This document shows, piece by piece, positions 33,314 through 41,927 of a stretch of DNA of 64,000 bases. How positions within the stretch are numbered: the stretch's first letter is position 1; every line of letters starts with the position of its first letter. The notes under the pieces were generated by a model, which was not told where the DNA came from, did no database searches, and was given only the letters and a program-made list of their open reading frames with translations. A program made the translations under genes and the position numbers. The stretch comes from CADEGL01 sp050180485 (GTDB taxonomy: Bacteria > Pseudomonadota > Alphaproteobacteria > CADEGL01): assembly GCA_050180485.1 (NCBI GenBank), contig JBFXED010000008.1, forward strand, positions 58,445 to 122,444, read 5' to 3'.

Positions 33314-34831
33314 ATGCAAACGGCTGCCATCATCGGCGCGGGGCCGGGCGGCATCGCCATGGCGGTGAAGCTGAAGCAGGCCGGCATCGAAGATTTCACC
33401 GTCTTCGAACGCTCGGCCGGGCCCGGCGGCACCTGGTGGGACAACACCTATCCCGGCGCGGGCGTGGACATCGCCTCGGCCCTCTATTCTTTTTCCTTCA
33501 TGCGCGATTACGACTGGTCGCGCACCCACGCGCTGCAAGGCGAGTTGCTGCGCTACATCGACGCGGTGGTGGAGCGGTTCGGCCTGCGCCCCCACATGCG
33601 GTTCGGCCAAGGCGTCAAGGACGTGACGTGGGACGACGCGGCTCAGGCCTACGATCTGCGCCTCGACGACGGCGGCACGCATCGGTTTCGCGCCGTGGTC
33701 AGCGGCCTTGGCATGCTTAACGTGCCCAATTATCCGACTTGGCCGGGGCTCGATTCCTTCACGGGGCCGAAATTCCACACCGCGCGGTGGGAGCACGGGC
33801 ACGATCTGTCGGGAAAACGCGTGGCCGTGGTGGGGACGGGTTCGACGGCGGCCCAGGTGGTGCCGGCGCTGGCGCCCAAGGTGGCACAGCTGATCCTTTA
33901 CCAGCGCGAGCCCGGCTGGATCCTGCCCAAGATGGAGCGCGACTTCACCGAGGACGAGCGCACGCGCCTCAAGCGCTCATCTCTGTTGCGCGACTGGCGG
34001 CGTTTCGTCGTGCATTGGAACGTCGAGCTGGCGCGCCGCGCCCTTGATCCCGCAGCCAGGCACCAGGCGCGCATGCGCCAACGCGCCCTCGATCACCTGG
34101 CCACGGTGCGCGATCCCGCGATGCGCGCGGCGCTGACGCCCGACTACCCGCTGTTCTGCAAGCGGATCATCGTGTCCGACGATTTCTACGCCGCGCTCAA
34201 CCGCGACAACGTGACGCTGGTGCCGCGCCCAGTGGCCTCCGTGACGCCGACGGGATTGGTGGATGTGGACGGGGTGGAGCGGCCGGCCGACGTGCTGGTG
34301 ATGGCCACGGGCTTCAAGGCCGCCAGCTACCTGCACGGCCTGTCGGTGCGGGGCCGGGAAGGGCGCGCGCTCCATGATGTCTGGGGCACGGAGCCACAGG
34401 CCTTCCTCGGCATCTGCGTGCCGGGCTTCCCCAATTTTTTCATCCTCTACGGTCCCAATACCAACGGCGGTTCGATCATCTTCAACATCGAGCGCCAAGC
34501 GGAGTGGATCGCCCGCGCGCTCCGCCGCATGGGGCGGCGCGAGCTCGGCGCCGTCGAGGTGAGGGAAGGTGCCTTTCGCCGCTACAACGCGTGGGTCGAT
34601 AAGGGCAACGCGGGAAGGTCCTGGGACGGTGGCGGCTGCGCCAACTATTTCCGCTCCCCCGCGGGCCGCATCGTCACCCAGTGGCCCTATCCGGTCACGC
34701 TCTATGCCGCGCTCACGCGGGTGCTGGACAGCGCGCTCGTCTGCGAGGGGCGGCGAAGAATGGCATCGGATGCCCCCTCCCCTTACCCCTCCCTGGTTGG
34801 GGAGGGGAATAAGGGGAGGGGTCGAAGATAG
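33314..34831 (+). CDS. Flavin-containing (Baeyer-Villiger-type) monooxygenase
   Basis: About 505 residues. The FAD fingerprint AAIIGAGPGGIAMAVKL, the flavin loop GPGGTWWDNTYPGAGVD, the NADPH fingerprint VAVVGTGSTAAQVVPAL, and the late VLVMATGFKAASYLHG match class B monooxygenases. The BVMO-type FxGxxxHTxxW region is represented by FTGPKFHTARWEHG. It follows an SDR gene by 2 nt. The last 15 or so residues (from about SLVGEGNKGRGRR) are encoded inside a CCCCTCCC palindromic repeat, so the native C-terminus was probably altered by repeat insertion. Confidence 0.88.
   Translation: MQTAAIIGAGPGGIAMAVKLKQAGIEDFTVFERSAGPGGTWWDNTYPGAGVDIASALYSFSFMRDYDWSRTHALQGELLRYIDAVVERFGLRPHMRFGQGVKDVTWDDAAQAYDLRLDDGGTHRFRAVVSGLGMLNVPNYPTWPGLDSFTGPKFHTARWEHGHDLSGKRVAVVGTGSTAAQVVPALAPKVAQLILYQREPGWILPKMERDFTEDERTRLKRSSLLRDWRRFVVHWNVELARRALDPAARHQARMRQRALDHLATVRDPAMRAALTPDYPLFCKRIIVSDDFYAALNRDNVTLVPRPVASVTPTGLVDVDGVERPADVLVMATGFKAASYLHGLSVRGREGRALHDVWGTEPQAFLGICVPGFPNFFILYGPNTNGGSIIFNIERQAEWIARALRRMGRRELGAVEVREGAFRRYNAWVDKGNAGRSWDGGGCANYFRSPAGRIVTQWPYPVTLYAALTRVLDSALVCEGRRRMASDAPSPYPSLVGEGNKGRGRR
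34773..34821. repeat. CCCCTCCC/GGGGAGGG palindromic repeat, copy 2
   Basis: CCCCTCCCCTTACCCCTCCC faces GGGGAGGGGAATAAGGGGAG across a short TGGTT loop. It overlaps the 3' end of the flavin monooxygenase reading frame. Confidence 0.7.
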
Positions 34832-34964
34832 GCGCCGTATCGTTGAAATCCGCGCTCTCCTACCCATTTCCCCATTCGCGCCTACACAACCGGGGCCCTT
34901 TGGGCCATTCTCCCGCGCGATTGAGCGGCGACGCTTCGGCGGCGCCTTACCGTAAGAGGCTTTC

Positions 34965-36575
34965 TTGTCCGTGACTACCGAACCCGCGGGCGCGACCGGC
35001 GCCGTGCCGAACGGCGCGCAGTCGCGGCGGACCTTCGCCATCATCTCGCATCCCGACGCGGGCAAGACCACGCTCACGGAGAAGCTGCTCTTGTTCGGTG
35101 GCGCGATCCGCATGGCCGGCCATATCCGCGCGCGCGGCGAGCAGCGCCGCACCCGCTCGGACTGGATGGAGATCGAGAAACAGCGCGGCATCTCGGTCAG
35201 TTCGTCGGTCATGACCTTCGAGCGCGACGGCGTCACCTTCAACCTGCTCGACACGCCGGGCCACCAGGATTTCAGCGAGGACACTTACCGCACGCTGACG
35301 GCGGTCGATTCCGCGATCATGGTGATCGACGCGGCCAAGGGTATCGAAAGTCAGACGCGCAAGCTGTTCGAGGTCTGCCGCCTGCGCGACATCCCTATCA
35401 TCACCTTCGTCAACAAGGTGGACCGGGAAGGGCTCGATCCCTTCGCGCTGTTGGACGAAGTGGCCGACGCGCTGGCGCTCGACGTCTCGCCTGCGGTCTG
35501 GCCCATCGGCATGGGCGGCCTCTTTCGCGGCGGCTACGATTTCACGCGCGACCGGCTGTTGCTGCCGAAACAGAACGGCACCTTCGATCGCGCGATCGAC
35601 TGCAAGGGCCTCGATGATCCGGAGATCGCCAAGCATGTGCCCGAGGCGCAGCTGGCCGAGTTCCGCGAAAGCGCCGAGCTGGCGCGCTCGGCCTATGCGC
35701 CGTTCGACCTCGACGCCTATCGCGCCGGCCACCTGACGCCGGTCTTCTTCGGCAGCGCCTTGAAAGATTTCACCGTCGGCGAATTGCTGCGCGCGGTGGC
35801 CGAATGGGCGCCGCCGCCGCGCCCGCAGCCGGGCGAGCCGCGCAGCGTGAAACCGGAGGAGCCGCGCGTCACCGGTTTTGTCTTCAAGGTCCAGGCCAAC
35901 ATGGACCCCAACCACCGCGACCGCGTGGCCTTCATGCGGCTCTGTTCGGGGCGCTTTCAGCGCGGCATGAAGCTGAAGCAGGTGCGCACGGGCAAGACGG
36001 TCGCCGTGAACGCGCCGATCTTCTTCTTCGCGCATGAACGGGCGCTGGCCGAGGAGGCGTTGCCTGGCGACATCGTGGGGATTCCCAACCACGGCATCCT
36101 GCGCGTCGGCGACACGATGACCGAGGGCGAATCGTTGCGCTTCACCGGCATCCCCAACTTCGCGCCGGAGCTTTTGCGCCGCATTCTGCTCGACGATCCC
36201 ATGCGCACCAAGCAGATGCGCAAGGCGCTGGAGGATCTGGCCGAGGAAGGCGTGGTGCAGATCTTCCGCCCCGTGATCGGCACGGACTGGATCGTGGGCG
36301 TGGTGGGCGCGCTCCAGCTGGACGTGCTGGCCTCGCGCATTGACGCCGAATACAAGGTGCCCGTGCGCTTCGAGCAGGCGCCCTACGAGACCGCGCGCTG
36401 GATCTCGTCCGACGATCCGGCGGAATTGAAGAAATTCATCGAGAAGCATCGAGGCAGCGTGGCCGAGGATCGCGACGACGCGCCCGTCTTCCTGGCCCGC
36501 AATGCCTGGGAGTTGAACTACACCAAGGAGCATGCGCCGAAGATCACCTTCGCCGCCACGCGCGAGCGAAACTGA
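34965..36575 (+). CDS. prfC: Peptide chain release factor 3
   Basis: A 536-residue translational GTPase that recycles RF1/RF2 after termination. G motifs are ISHPDAGKTTLTEKL (P-loop), EKQRGISVSSSV (switch I), DTPGHQDFSEDTYR (G3) and FVNKVDREGLD (G4). The RF3-specific stretches GGLFRGGYDFTRDRLLLP, FVFKVQANMDPNHRDRVAF and the C-terminal YKVPVRFEQAPYETARW are present. The start is TTG with AAGAGG about 7 nt upstream; a GTG two codons later is possible. Confidence 0.96.
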   Translation: MSVTTEPAGATGAVPNGAQSRRTFAIISHPDAGKTTLTEKLLLFGGAIRMAGHIRARGEQRRTRSDWMEIEKQRGISVSSSVMTFERDGVTFNLLDTPGHQDFSEDTYRTLTAVDSAIMVIDAAKGIESQTRKLFEVCRLRDIPIITFVNKVDREGLDPFALLDEVADALALDVSPAVWPIGMGGLFRGGYDFTRDRLLLPKQNGTFDRAIDCKGLDDPEIAKHVPEAQLAEFRESAELARSAYAPFDLDAYRAGHLTPVFFGSALKDFTVGELLRAVAEWAPPPRPQPGEPRSVKPEEPRVTGFVFKVQANMDPNHRDRVAFMRLCSGRFQRGMKLKQVRTGKTVAVNAPIFFFAHERALAEEALPGDIVGIPNHGILRVGDTMTEGESLRFTGIPNFAPELLRRILLDDPMRTKQMRKALEDLAEEGVVQIFRPVIGTDWIVGVVGALQLDVLASRIDAEYKVPVRFEQAPYETARWISSDDPAELKKFIEKHRGSVAEDRDDAPVFLARNAWELNYTKEHAPKITFAATRERN

Positions 36576-36584
36576 CGCGATACC

Positions 36585-36719
36585 CACCTCACCCCGGCCC
36601 TCTCCCCCCTTTCAGGGCGGAGAGGGAGAAAAAGAAACCCTCTCCGCCAACGGGTTCAACTCGCTTTGCGAGTTGAAGGGTGCGAGCGCAAGCGAGCGGG
36701 TGAGTGGTGCCGGCGCAGC
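36585..36719. repeat. CCCTCTCC/GGAGAGGG repeat, copy 3, with extra inverted segments
   Basis: Starts CCTCACCCCGGCCCTCTCCC and continues into GGGCGGAGAGGGAGAAA. A further AACTCGCTTTGCGAGTT hairpin and a GCGAGCGCAAGCGAGC stretch follow. It fills most of the gap between the convergent prfC and acs genes and may serve as their terminator. Confidence 0.55.
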
Positions 36720-36737
36720 CGGCTTAGGACTTTCTTT

Positions 36738-38681
36738 TCACTTCGCCGCGTGGTTCATGCGGTTGTCGACTAGGTCCGTGACCACGCCGGGGTCGGCGAG
36801 CGTCGAGGTGTCGCCGAGCGAATCGTGCTCGTTGGCGGCGATCTTGCGCAGGATGCGGCGCATGATCTTGCCCGAGCGGGTCTTGGGCAGGCCGGGCGCC
36901 CACTGGATGAAATCGGGTGTTGCGATCGGGCCGATCTCCTTGCGCACCCACTGCACCAGCTCCTTGCGCAACTCCTCGCTCGTGGGCTCGCCCGCGTTCA
37001 GCGTGACATATGCGTAGATGCCCTGGCCCTTGATGTCGTGGGGGAAGCCGACCACGGCGGCCTCGGCCACTTTCGCGTGGGCGACGAGGGCGCTTTCGAC
37101 CTCAGCCGTGCCCAGGCGGTGGCCCGCCACGTTGATCACGTCGTCGACGCGGCCGGTGATCCAGTAATACCCGTCCTCGTCGCGGCGGCAGCCGTCGCCC
37201 GTGAAGTAGCTGCCCTTGTAGGCCGAGAAATAGGTCTGCACGAAACGCTCGTGGTCGCGGAAGACGGTGCGCATCTGGCCCGGCCAGGAATCGAGCAGGA
37301 CGAGGTTGCCGGACGCGGCGCCCTCGAGCGTCTTGCCGTCGGCGTCGACAAGCGCCGGGCGGATGCCAAAGAAGGGGAGCGTGGCCGAGCCGGGCTTGAG
37401 CGGAATCGCACCCGGCAAGGGCGTGATCAGGATGCCGCCGGTCTCCGTTTGCCACCAGGTGTCGACGATGGGGCAGCGCCCATCACCCACCACGCGGTGG
37501 TACCAAAGCCACGCCTCTGGGTTGATCGGCTCGCCGACCGAACCCAAGAGGCGGATGGATTTGCGGCTGGTCTTCTTCACCGGGCCTTCGCCGTCGCGCA
37601 TTAGCGCGCGGATGGCGGTGGGCGCCGTGTAGAAGATGTTCACCTTGTGCTTATCGCACACCTGCCAGAAGCGCGAGGTGTCGGGATAGTTGGGCACGCC
37701 CTCGAACATCAGCGTGGTCGCGCCGTTGGAAAGCGGGCCATAGAGGATGTAGCTGTGGCCGGTCACCCAGCCCACGTCGGCCGTGCACCAAAAGACGTCG
37801 CCGTCGTGATAGTCGAAGACGTACTGATGCGTGATCGAGGTGTAGACCATATAGCCGCCGGTCGTGTGCAGTACGCCCTTGGGCTTACCGGTCGAGCCCG
37901 AGGTGTAGAGGATGAACAGCGGGTCCTCGGCGTCCATCTCCTCCGGCTCGCACGCGGCCGGGGCCTTCGCCATCGCCTCGTGGTACCAGACGTCGCGGCC
38001 CTCGACCCAATCGATCTCGCCGCCGGTATGCTTGACCACCACGACCTTCTTCACCGTGGGGCAGGATTTCAGCGCCTCGTCGGTGTTCACCTTGAGCGGG
38101 ATCTTGCGCCCGCCACGCACGCCTTCGTCCGAAGTGACGACGACGTTCGAATCGCAATCCTGGATACGGCCCGACAGCGAATCGGGCGAGAAGCCGCCGA
38201 ACACGACCGAATGGATCGCGCCGATGCGCGCGCAGGCCAGCATGGCGACGGCGGCCTCGGGGATCATGGGCAGGTAGATGGTGATCCGGTCGCCCTTCTT
38301 GACGCCCTGGGTTTTCAGGACGTTCGCGAACTTGCACACCTCGGCATGCAGTTCGCGGTAGGTGATGTGCTTCGAATCCTTGGGGTCGTCGCCTTCCCAG
38401 ATGATCGCGGTCTGGTCGCCGCGCTTGGCCAGATGGCGATCCAGGCAGTTGGCGGAGGCGTTCAGCGTGCCGTCGTAGTACCAGCGGACATGGACCTGAC
38501 CGGTGAAGCTCGTGTCCTTCACCTTGGTGTAGGGCTTGATCCAGTCGATGCGCTTGCCTTGTTCGCCCCAGAACCCTTCGGGGTCCTTCACGGAACGGTC
38601 ATACATCGCCTTGTATTTGGCGCTGTCGATCCAGGCGCGTTTGGCCCAGTCGGGCGAAACCGGAATGACGTCGTCGGCCAT
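36738..38681 (-). CDS. acs: Acetyl-CoA synthetase
   Basis: A 647-residue AMP-forming ligase that activates acetate. It carries the family core FILYTSGSTGKPKGVLHTTG, WCTADVGWVTGHSYILYGPL, VDTWWQTETGG, YFTGDGCRRDEDGYYWITGR, and the C-terminal lysine motif GLPKTRSGKIMRRILRKIA, whose Lys is the acetylation-regulated residue. Length is standard. The ATG is preceded by a strong GGGAGGAG. It stands alone between repeats and the pentapeptide gene. Confidence 0.97.
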   Translation of the reverse strand: MADDVIPVSPDWAKRAWIDSAKYKAMYDRSVKDPEGFWGEQGKRIDWIKPYTKVKDTSFTGQVHVRWYYDGTLNASANCLDRHLAKRGDQTAIIWEGDDPKDSKHITYRELHAEVCKFANVLKTQGVKKGDRITIYLPMIPEAAVAMLACARIGAIHSVVFGGFSPDSLSGRIQDCDSNVVVTSDEGVRGGRKIPLKVNTDEALKSCPTVKKVVVVKHTGGEIDWVEGRDVWYHEAMAKAPAACEPEEMDAEDPLFILYTSGSTGKPKGVLHTTGGYMVYTSITHQYVFDYHDGDVFWCTADVGWVTGHSYILYGPLSNGATTLMFEGVPNYPDTSRFWQVCDKHKVNIFYTAPTAIRALMRDGEGPVKKTSRKSIRLLGSVGEPINPEAWLWYHRVVGDGRCPIVDTWWQTETGGILITPLPGAIPLKPGSATLPFFGIRPALVDADGKTLEGAASGNLVLLDSWPGQMRTVFRDHERFVQTYFSAYKGSYFTGDGCRRDEDGYYWITGRVDDVINVAGHRLGTAEVESALVAHAKVAEAAVVGFPHDIKGQGIYAYVTLNAGEPTSEELRKELVQWVRKEIGPIATPDFIQWAPGLPKTRSGKIMRRILRKIAANEHDSLGDTSTLADPGVVTDLVDNRMNHAAK

Positions 38682-38794
38682 GGAAACTCCTCCCGATCCC
38701 CGGGCGCCTTTCTGGCGCTCTCGATGATCCAAACGTAACGGGGCGGGTAGGGGTGGACAAGGCGGAGCGCCCCCCTATTCCCGCGCGGAAATTG

Positions 38795-38800
38795 TATAAT
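38795..38800 (+). promoter_or_regulatory. Consensus -10 box upstream of the pentapeptide-like gene
   Basis: TATAAT lies 32 nt before the start codon. No good -35 is seen 17 bases upstream (CCTATT-like), so an activator may be needed. Confidence 0.4.
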
Positions 38801-38832
38801 TCGGACCTGCTTTCGGCATGGAGGAGAGGGCG

Positions 38833-39201
38833 ATGAAGCACCATTGCGAGAAGGGCCGCCTCGACGTGCACAAGAGCGACGTCTCGGGCTCGCGCTTCGA
38901 CGACGTGAATCTGTCGGGCTCCACCGTCCACAACGTCAACCTGTCGGGCACCACGTTCAACGACGTGAACGTCTCTGGCTCGACCTACGAGAACATCAAT
39001 CTCTCGGGTGCCACCTTCGAGAACGCCAACATGTCGGGCTGGCGCGTGCATGACGCGAATTTTTCCGGCTTGCGCGTCTCGAAGGCCAATCTGGCGGGCG
39101 TCACGATCAGCGAATGCCGGCTGGACGGCATGACCATCGAGGGGATCGCGGTCACGGACCTTTTGGCCGCCTACCGCGCCGCCAACAAAGGCGCGGCCTA
39201 G
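38833..39201 (+). CDS. Pentapeptide-repeat-like protein
   Basis: A 122-residue protein built mostly of repeats with a period of five or ten: DVNLSGSTVHNVNLSGTTF, DVNVSGSTYENINLSGATF, and ANMSGWRVHDANFSGLRVSK. This would fold as a right-handed quadrilateral beta-helix. The C-terminus forms a short helix (LLAAYRAANKGAA). ATG at 38833 is preferred over 38818 because GGAGGAGAGGG lies just upstream. No transmembrane segment. Function cannot be predicted; similar proteins include gyrase-interacting factors, but nothing here points specifically to that. Confidence 0.78.
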   Translation: MKHHCEKGRLDVHKSDVSGSRFDDVNLSGSTVHNVNLSGTTFNDVNVSGSTYENINLSGATFENANMSGWRVHDANFSGLRVSKANLAGVTISECRLDGMTIEGIAVTDLLAAYRAANKGAA

Positions 39202-39258
39202 AAGCGCGGGCCGCTTTCGGTCAATCTGCCGCCCCATCCGTTCCCAGGAGCTGTCGCT

Positions 39259-39702
39259 TTGCGTCGTCTTGCCCTTCGTCTCGCTGTTCTTCTTGTCGCC
39301 GCGCCCGCGTCCGCGCAGGAGATGACGCCGCTGGCCGAATGGATCAAGACGCCCGAGGCGCAGCAGCGGCCGGACTATACCTATACCCGTTGCGCCGGCC
39401 TGTTCCTGGCCTTGGCCAAGCTCGACGGCCGCTCGTTCCTGCCAAAGGACTTGGAGAACATGCGGGAGGCCTATGCCGATTTCGGCAATGCCGCGATCAA
39501 CTTCCGCGCACAGCGCGACGGCATGGCGCCCAAGGATTTTCTGGACGGGGTGAACAACGACATCGGCGATTTCGTCGACGCCTACCAGCCGCGCATCGAC
39601 AAGGCGCGTTTTGCCAACAGGGCCGCGTTGGACGCCGACGCCGCCATGGCGCAGGACTTCGCCGTCTGCCGTTCCATGTCCCAATCGTTGCGGGCCGGCT
39701 GA
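39259..39702 (+). CDS. Secreted protein, tandem paralog 1 of 4 (RCA...C family)
   Basis: A 147-residue exported protein with a signal peptide (RRLALRLAVLLVAAPASAQE). The mature part has the family pattern YTRCAGLFLALAKLDG near residue 45 and a second conserved Cys in MAQDFAVCRSM near the C-terminus. The two cysteines probably form a disulfide in the periplasm. It starts at TTG with AGGAG 8 nt upstream. First of four adjacent paralogs on the same strand. I do not recognise a named family. Confidence 0.75.
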   Translation: MRRLALRLAVLLVAAPASAQEMTPLAEWIKTPEAQQRPDYTYTRCAGLFLALAKLDGRSFLPKDLENMREAYADFGNAAINFRAQRDGMAPKDFLDGVNNDIGDFVDAYQPRIDKARFANRAALDADAAMAQDFAVCRSMSQSLRAG

Positions 39703-39732
39703 GTCGCGCCCGAGTCGCCAAGGAGTCCCACG

Positions 39733-40179
39733 TTGCCGATCCGTGCCGCCTTTTTCGCCACCGCCTTTTCTCTCTTTGCCGTGCCTGCCGCCGCCCAGGA
39801 ACTGCAGCCCTTGTCCGAGTGGAGCAAGAGCCCCGACGCCAAGAACCAATCCGATTATCTTTTCACGCGCTGCGCCGCGTTGAACCTGGCGATCATCAAG
39901 TATGACGGCATGGCCTACGCCCAGCCCGCGCTCGAGCATATGAAGAAGTCGGCGGTGGCCTATGCCTCGGCCGCCGCGCTGCTGCGCAGTAAGCGCGACG
40001 GCGGAAAGCCCGAGGACTACATCACCCCCATCGCCACCGACGCGGAAAAAATGGCGGACCAATACGGCACCCGGATCATCGCGGCCCGCCAGAAGCCCGG
40101 CCGCGCGCTGGACACCGATCCCGTCCTGGCCAAGGACGACGAGATCTGCCGCCAGGCCGCTGGCACGCCGAAGAAGTGA
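39733..40179 (+). CDS. Secreted protein, tandem paralog 2 of 4
   Basis: A 148-residue protein with signal peptide (IRAAFFATAFSLFAVPAAAQ). It has FTRCAALNLAIIKYDG, a predicted helical middle (SAVAYASAAALLRSKRDGG), and the second Cys in AKDDEICRQAAG. Like paralog 1, it starts at TTG with AGGAG 7 nt upstream, 30 nt after the previous stop. After the signal peptide ELQPLSEWSKSPDAKNQSDY closely follows EMTPLAEWIKTPEAQQRPDY of paralog 1, showing recent duplication. Confidence 0.75.
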   Translation: MPIRAAFFATAFSLFAVPAAAQELQPLSEWSKSPDAKNQSDYLFTRCAALNLAIIKYDGMAYAQPALEHMKKSAVAYASAAALLRSKRDGGKPEDYITPIATDAEKMADQYGTRIIAARQKPGRALDTDPVLAKDDEICRQAAGTPKK

Positions 40180-40187
40180 CGGAGCGT

Positions 40188-40670
40188 ATGCGCCTCAGGA
40201 CCATCACTCTTCCGCTCGCGGCCGCCATGCTCTTCTTAATGACGCCGGTTGTGGCGGCTGGTGCAGGGTCCATTCTGTCCGCCAGCACGGGAACCGGGAT
40301 CGAACCGCTGGCGGACGGAAGCGATTCCTTCATCCGTTGCGCGGGTCTTTATACGGCGTTCCTGAAACACGCGCGGTCGTTGGCGCCGTCGGTCGTGCCG
40401 GCCATCCAAGGCTCGATCAAGGCGTTGACGATCGAGGCGGCGGAGGCGCGCGCCGAGGTCAGGGGCGGCACACGCGACCGGTACCGGGCCGCGATCGAGG
40501 ATGAAACCCGCGCGGTCGGCGCGGTCTACGCGCAGCAGCTAGAAAAGAACTACGAAGCCAGCGGCGATCCGTTCAAGGGCGATGCGCAGATCCAAAGCGA
40601 CATGACGCTGTGCAAAAGACTGACCGACCGGCTGGAAAGGCAGCCTGATCCCACGGGACCGAGGAATTGA
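40188..40670 (+). CDS. Secreted protein, tandem paralog 3 of 4
   Basis: A 160-residue protein starting MRLRTITLPLAAAMLFLMTP after GGAG. The mature region has FIRCAGLYTAFLKHARSLAP and the second Cys in IQSDMTLCKRLTDRL. More diverged than paralogs 1 and 2 in the N-terminal part, it lacks the PLSEW block. It begins 8 nt after paralog 2; a GTG at 40176 overlapping that stop is less likely because it has no ribosome site. Probably part of one operon. Confidence 0.72.
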   Translation: MRLRTITLPLAAAMLFLMTPVVAAGAGSILSASTGTGIEPLADGSDSFIRCAGLYTAFLKHARSLAPSVVPAIQGSIKALTIEAAEARAEVRGGTRDRYRAAIEDETRAVGAVYAQQLEKNYEASGDPFKGDAQIQSDMTLCKRLTDRLERQPDPTGPRN

Positions 40671-40674
40671 CAGG

Positions 40675-41142
40675 ATGATGATGTTTCGCGCGTTGCCCGC
40701 GGCGTTCGTCGCGTCGCTTCTTCTCGCGTTGCCTGCCACCGCAGCGGACAATGCGCTTTCGCCCGCGCTCGACAAATACGTCAAATTGCCGGCGGAGAAG
40801 CAGGATCCGGCCTATGTGCCCACGCGCTGCGCGGGGCTGTATGTCGGCATCCTGCGTTATGGGGGCAAGTCCCTTGATCCGGCCCAGCGCGAGAACATCG
40901 AGAAGGAATCGTCCGCCCTGGCCATGGCCGCCATGCAAGTGCGCGCGACGCAGAAAGGTGGCGAGCCGCCCGACTATTCCGACGCCGTGCTGGGCGTGGT
41001 GAAGGCGCTGTCCGATCAGTATCTGAACCGGATGAAGGACAACCAGGCGAAAAGCGGCCAGGCCTTCATGAACGACGATCTGATCAAGAGCGACATCGCC
41101 CTTTGCAAGCAGGTCGCCGGCCTTGTGCCGCCCGTGAAGTGA
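40675..41142 (+). CDS. Secreted protein, tandem paralog 4 of 4
   Basis: A 155-residue protein with signal peptide (RALPAAFVASLLLALPATAA). It contains PTRCAGLYVGILRYGG and the second Cys in IKSDIALCKQVAGL. The helix between them (SSALAMAAMQVRATQKGGEP) lines up with SAVAYASAAALLRSKRDGG of paralog 2. Starts 4 nt after paralog 3 at a run of ATG codons; the first is used. A GC hairpin follows the stop. Confidence 0.74.
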   Translation: MMMFRALPAAFVASLLLALPATAADNALSPALDKYVKLPAEKQDPAYVPTRCAGLYVGILRYGGKSLDPAQRENIEKESSALAMAAMQVRATQKGGEPPDYSDAVLGVVKALSDQYLNRMKDNQAKSGQAFMNDDLIKSDIALCKQVAGLVPPVK

Positions 41143-41146
41143 AGCC

Positions 41147-41172
41147 GGCCGCGCCGCGCTAGCGGCGCGGCC
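41147..41172. terminator. GC hairpin between convergent paralog-4 and fasciclin genes
   Basis: An 11-bp perfect stem, GGCCGCGCCGC / GCGGCGCGGCC, with a GCTA loop, followed rightward by GTTTCG. It lies in the 38-bp gap between two convergent genes. The short T run makes it a modest intrinsic terminator. Confidence 0.5.
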
Positions 41173-41180
41173 GTTTCGCG

Positions 41181-41738
41181 TCACATGGCCGGCAGCAGGA
41201 CCTTGTCCACCACCTGGATGACGCCGTTCTTCTGATAGACGTCGGCGACCGTCACCATCGCGGTGTTGCCCTTGGTGTCCGTTATGGTGAGGGCCTTGCC
41301 CATGCCCTTCACGGTCAAGATCTCGCCCTCGACGGTCTTGAGCTGCGCCATGCCGCCGCCGGCCTTCACCTGTTCGTCGAGCGCCATCGTGTCGAGCCGC
41401 CCAGGCACGACGTGATAGGTCAGAACCTTCTGCAGCGCGGCCTTGTTCTCCGGCTTGAGCAGCGTGTCCACCGTGCCCGCGGGCAGGGCCGCGAAGGCCT
41501 CGTTGGTGGGCGCGAAGACGGTGAAGGGCCCGGCGCCTTTCAACGTGTCGACCAGCCCCGCCGCTTTCACCGCCGCGACGAGAGCGGTGTGGTCCTTGGA
41601 GTTCACCGCGTTGTCGACGATGTCCTTGGTGTCGTACATGGCGGCCCCGCCCACCATCGGATTGGTGGCGGCCATGGCCGATGCGCCCAAGGCCAATGCC
41701 AACGCGGCCGCGGCGCCCATCAGTTTGATCTTCGTCAT
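41181..41738 (-). CDS. Secreted fasciclin (FAS1) domain protein
   Basis: A 185-residue protein with a signal peptide (MTKIKLMGAAAALALALGAS) and one FAS1 domain. The H1 and H2 motifs appear as GPFTVFAPTNEAFAALP and VLTYHVVPGRLDT, ending in GVIQVVDKVLLP. FAS1 domains mediate adhesion or bind small ligands. It is convergent with the four-paralog array; an array of exported proteins thus spans 39-41.7 kb. Confidence 0.9.
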   Translation of the reverse strand: MTKIKLMGAAAALALALGASAMAATNPMVGGAAMYDTKDIVDNAVNSKDHTALVAAVKAAGLVDTLKGAGPFTVFAPTNEAFAALPAGTVDTLLKPENKAALQKVLTYHVVPGRLDTMALDEQVKAGGGMAQLKTVEGEILTVKGMGKALTITDTKGNTAMVTVADVYQKNGVIQVVDKVLLPAM

Positions 41739-41893
41739 GTGTCGTTCCTTTCGCGAACGTGATGCGGATCGGGAGGCCTCCCTGCATCCGTTACGCCCCG
41801 CCTTCGCGGGCGGATCGAAAGAAACACGGAAAGAATTTTATGTGGCCGCGTGATCCAAACGCGGATTCGCGCGTAAGTAGGCGGCTCATAAGA

Positions 41894-41923
41894 AAAGCCA
41901 CTCGTCATTAAACGAGTGGCTTT
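41894..41923. terminator. Perfect bidirectional terminator of the AT-rich cassette
   Basis: A 12-bp perfect stem AAAGCCACTCGT / ACGAGTGGCTTT with a six-base loop. On the minus strand it is followed by TTTTCTTAT and on the plus strand by a TTTCTTTTT run, so it can stop transcription both ways. It ends the transcript of the 22-codon gene. Confidence 0.85.
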
Positions 41924-41927
41924 CTTT

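Noticed and set aside
34947..36587. Leftward open frame of about 546 codons across prfC
   Set aside because: It is the antisense of prfC; composition is His/Arg/Gly rich as expected from reverse-strand codons in high-GC DNA.
38599..40062. Leftward frame of about 487 codons over the pentapeptide and secreted-paralog genes
   Set aside because: The plus-strand genes there have signal peptides, ribosome sites and conserved repeats; the opposite frame has none.
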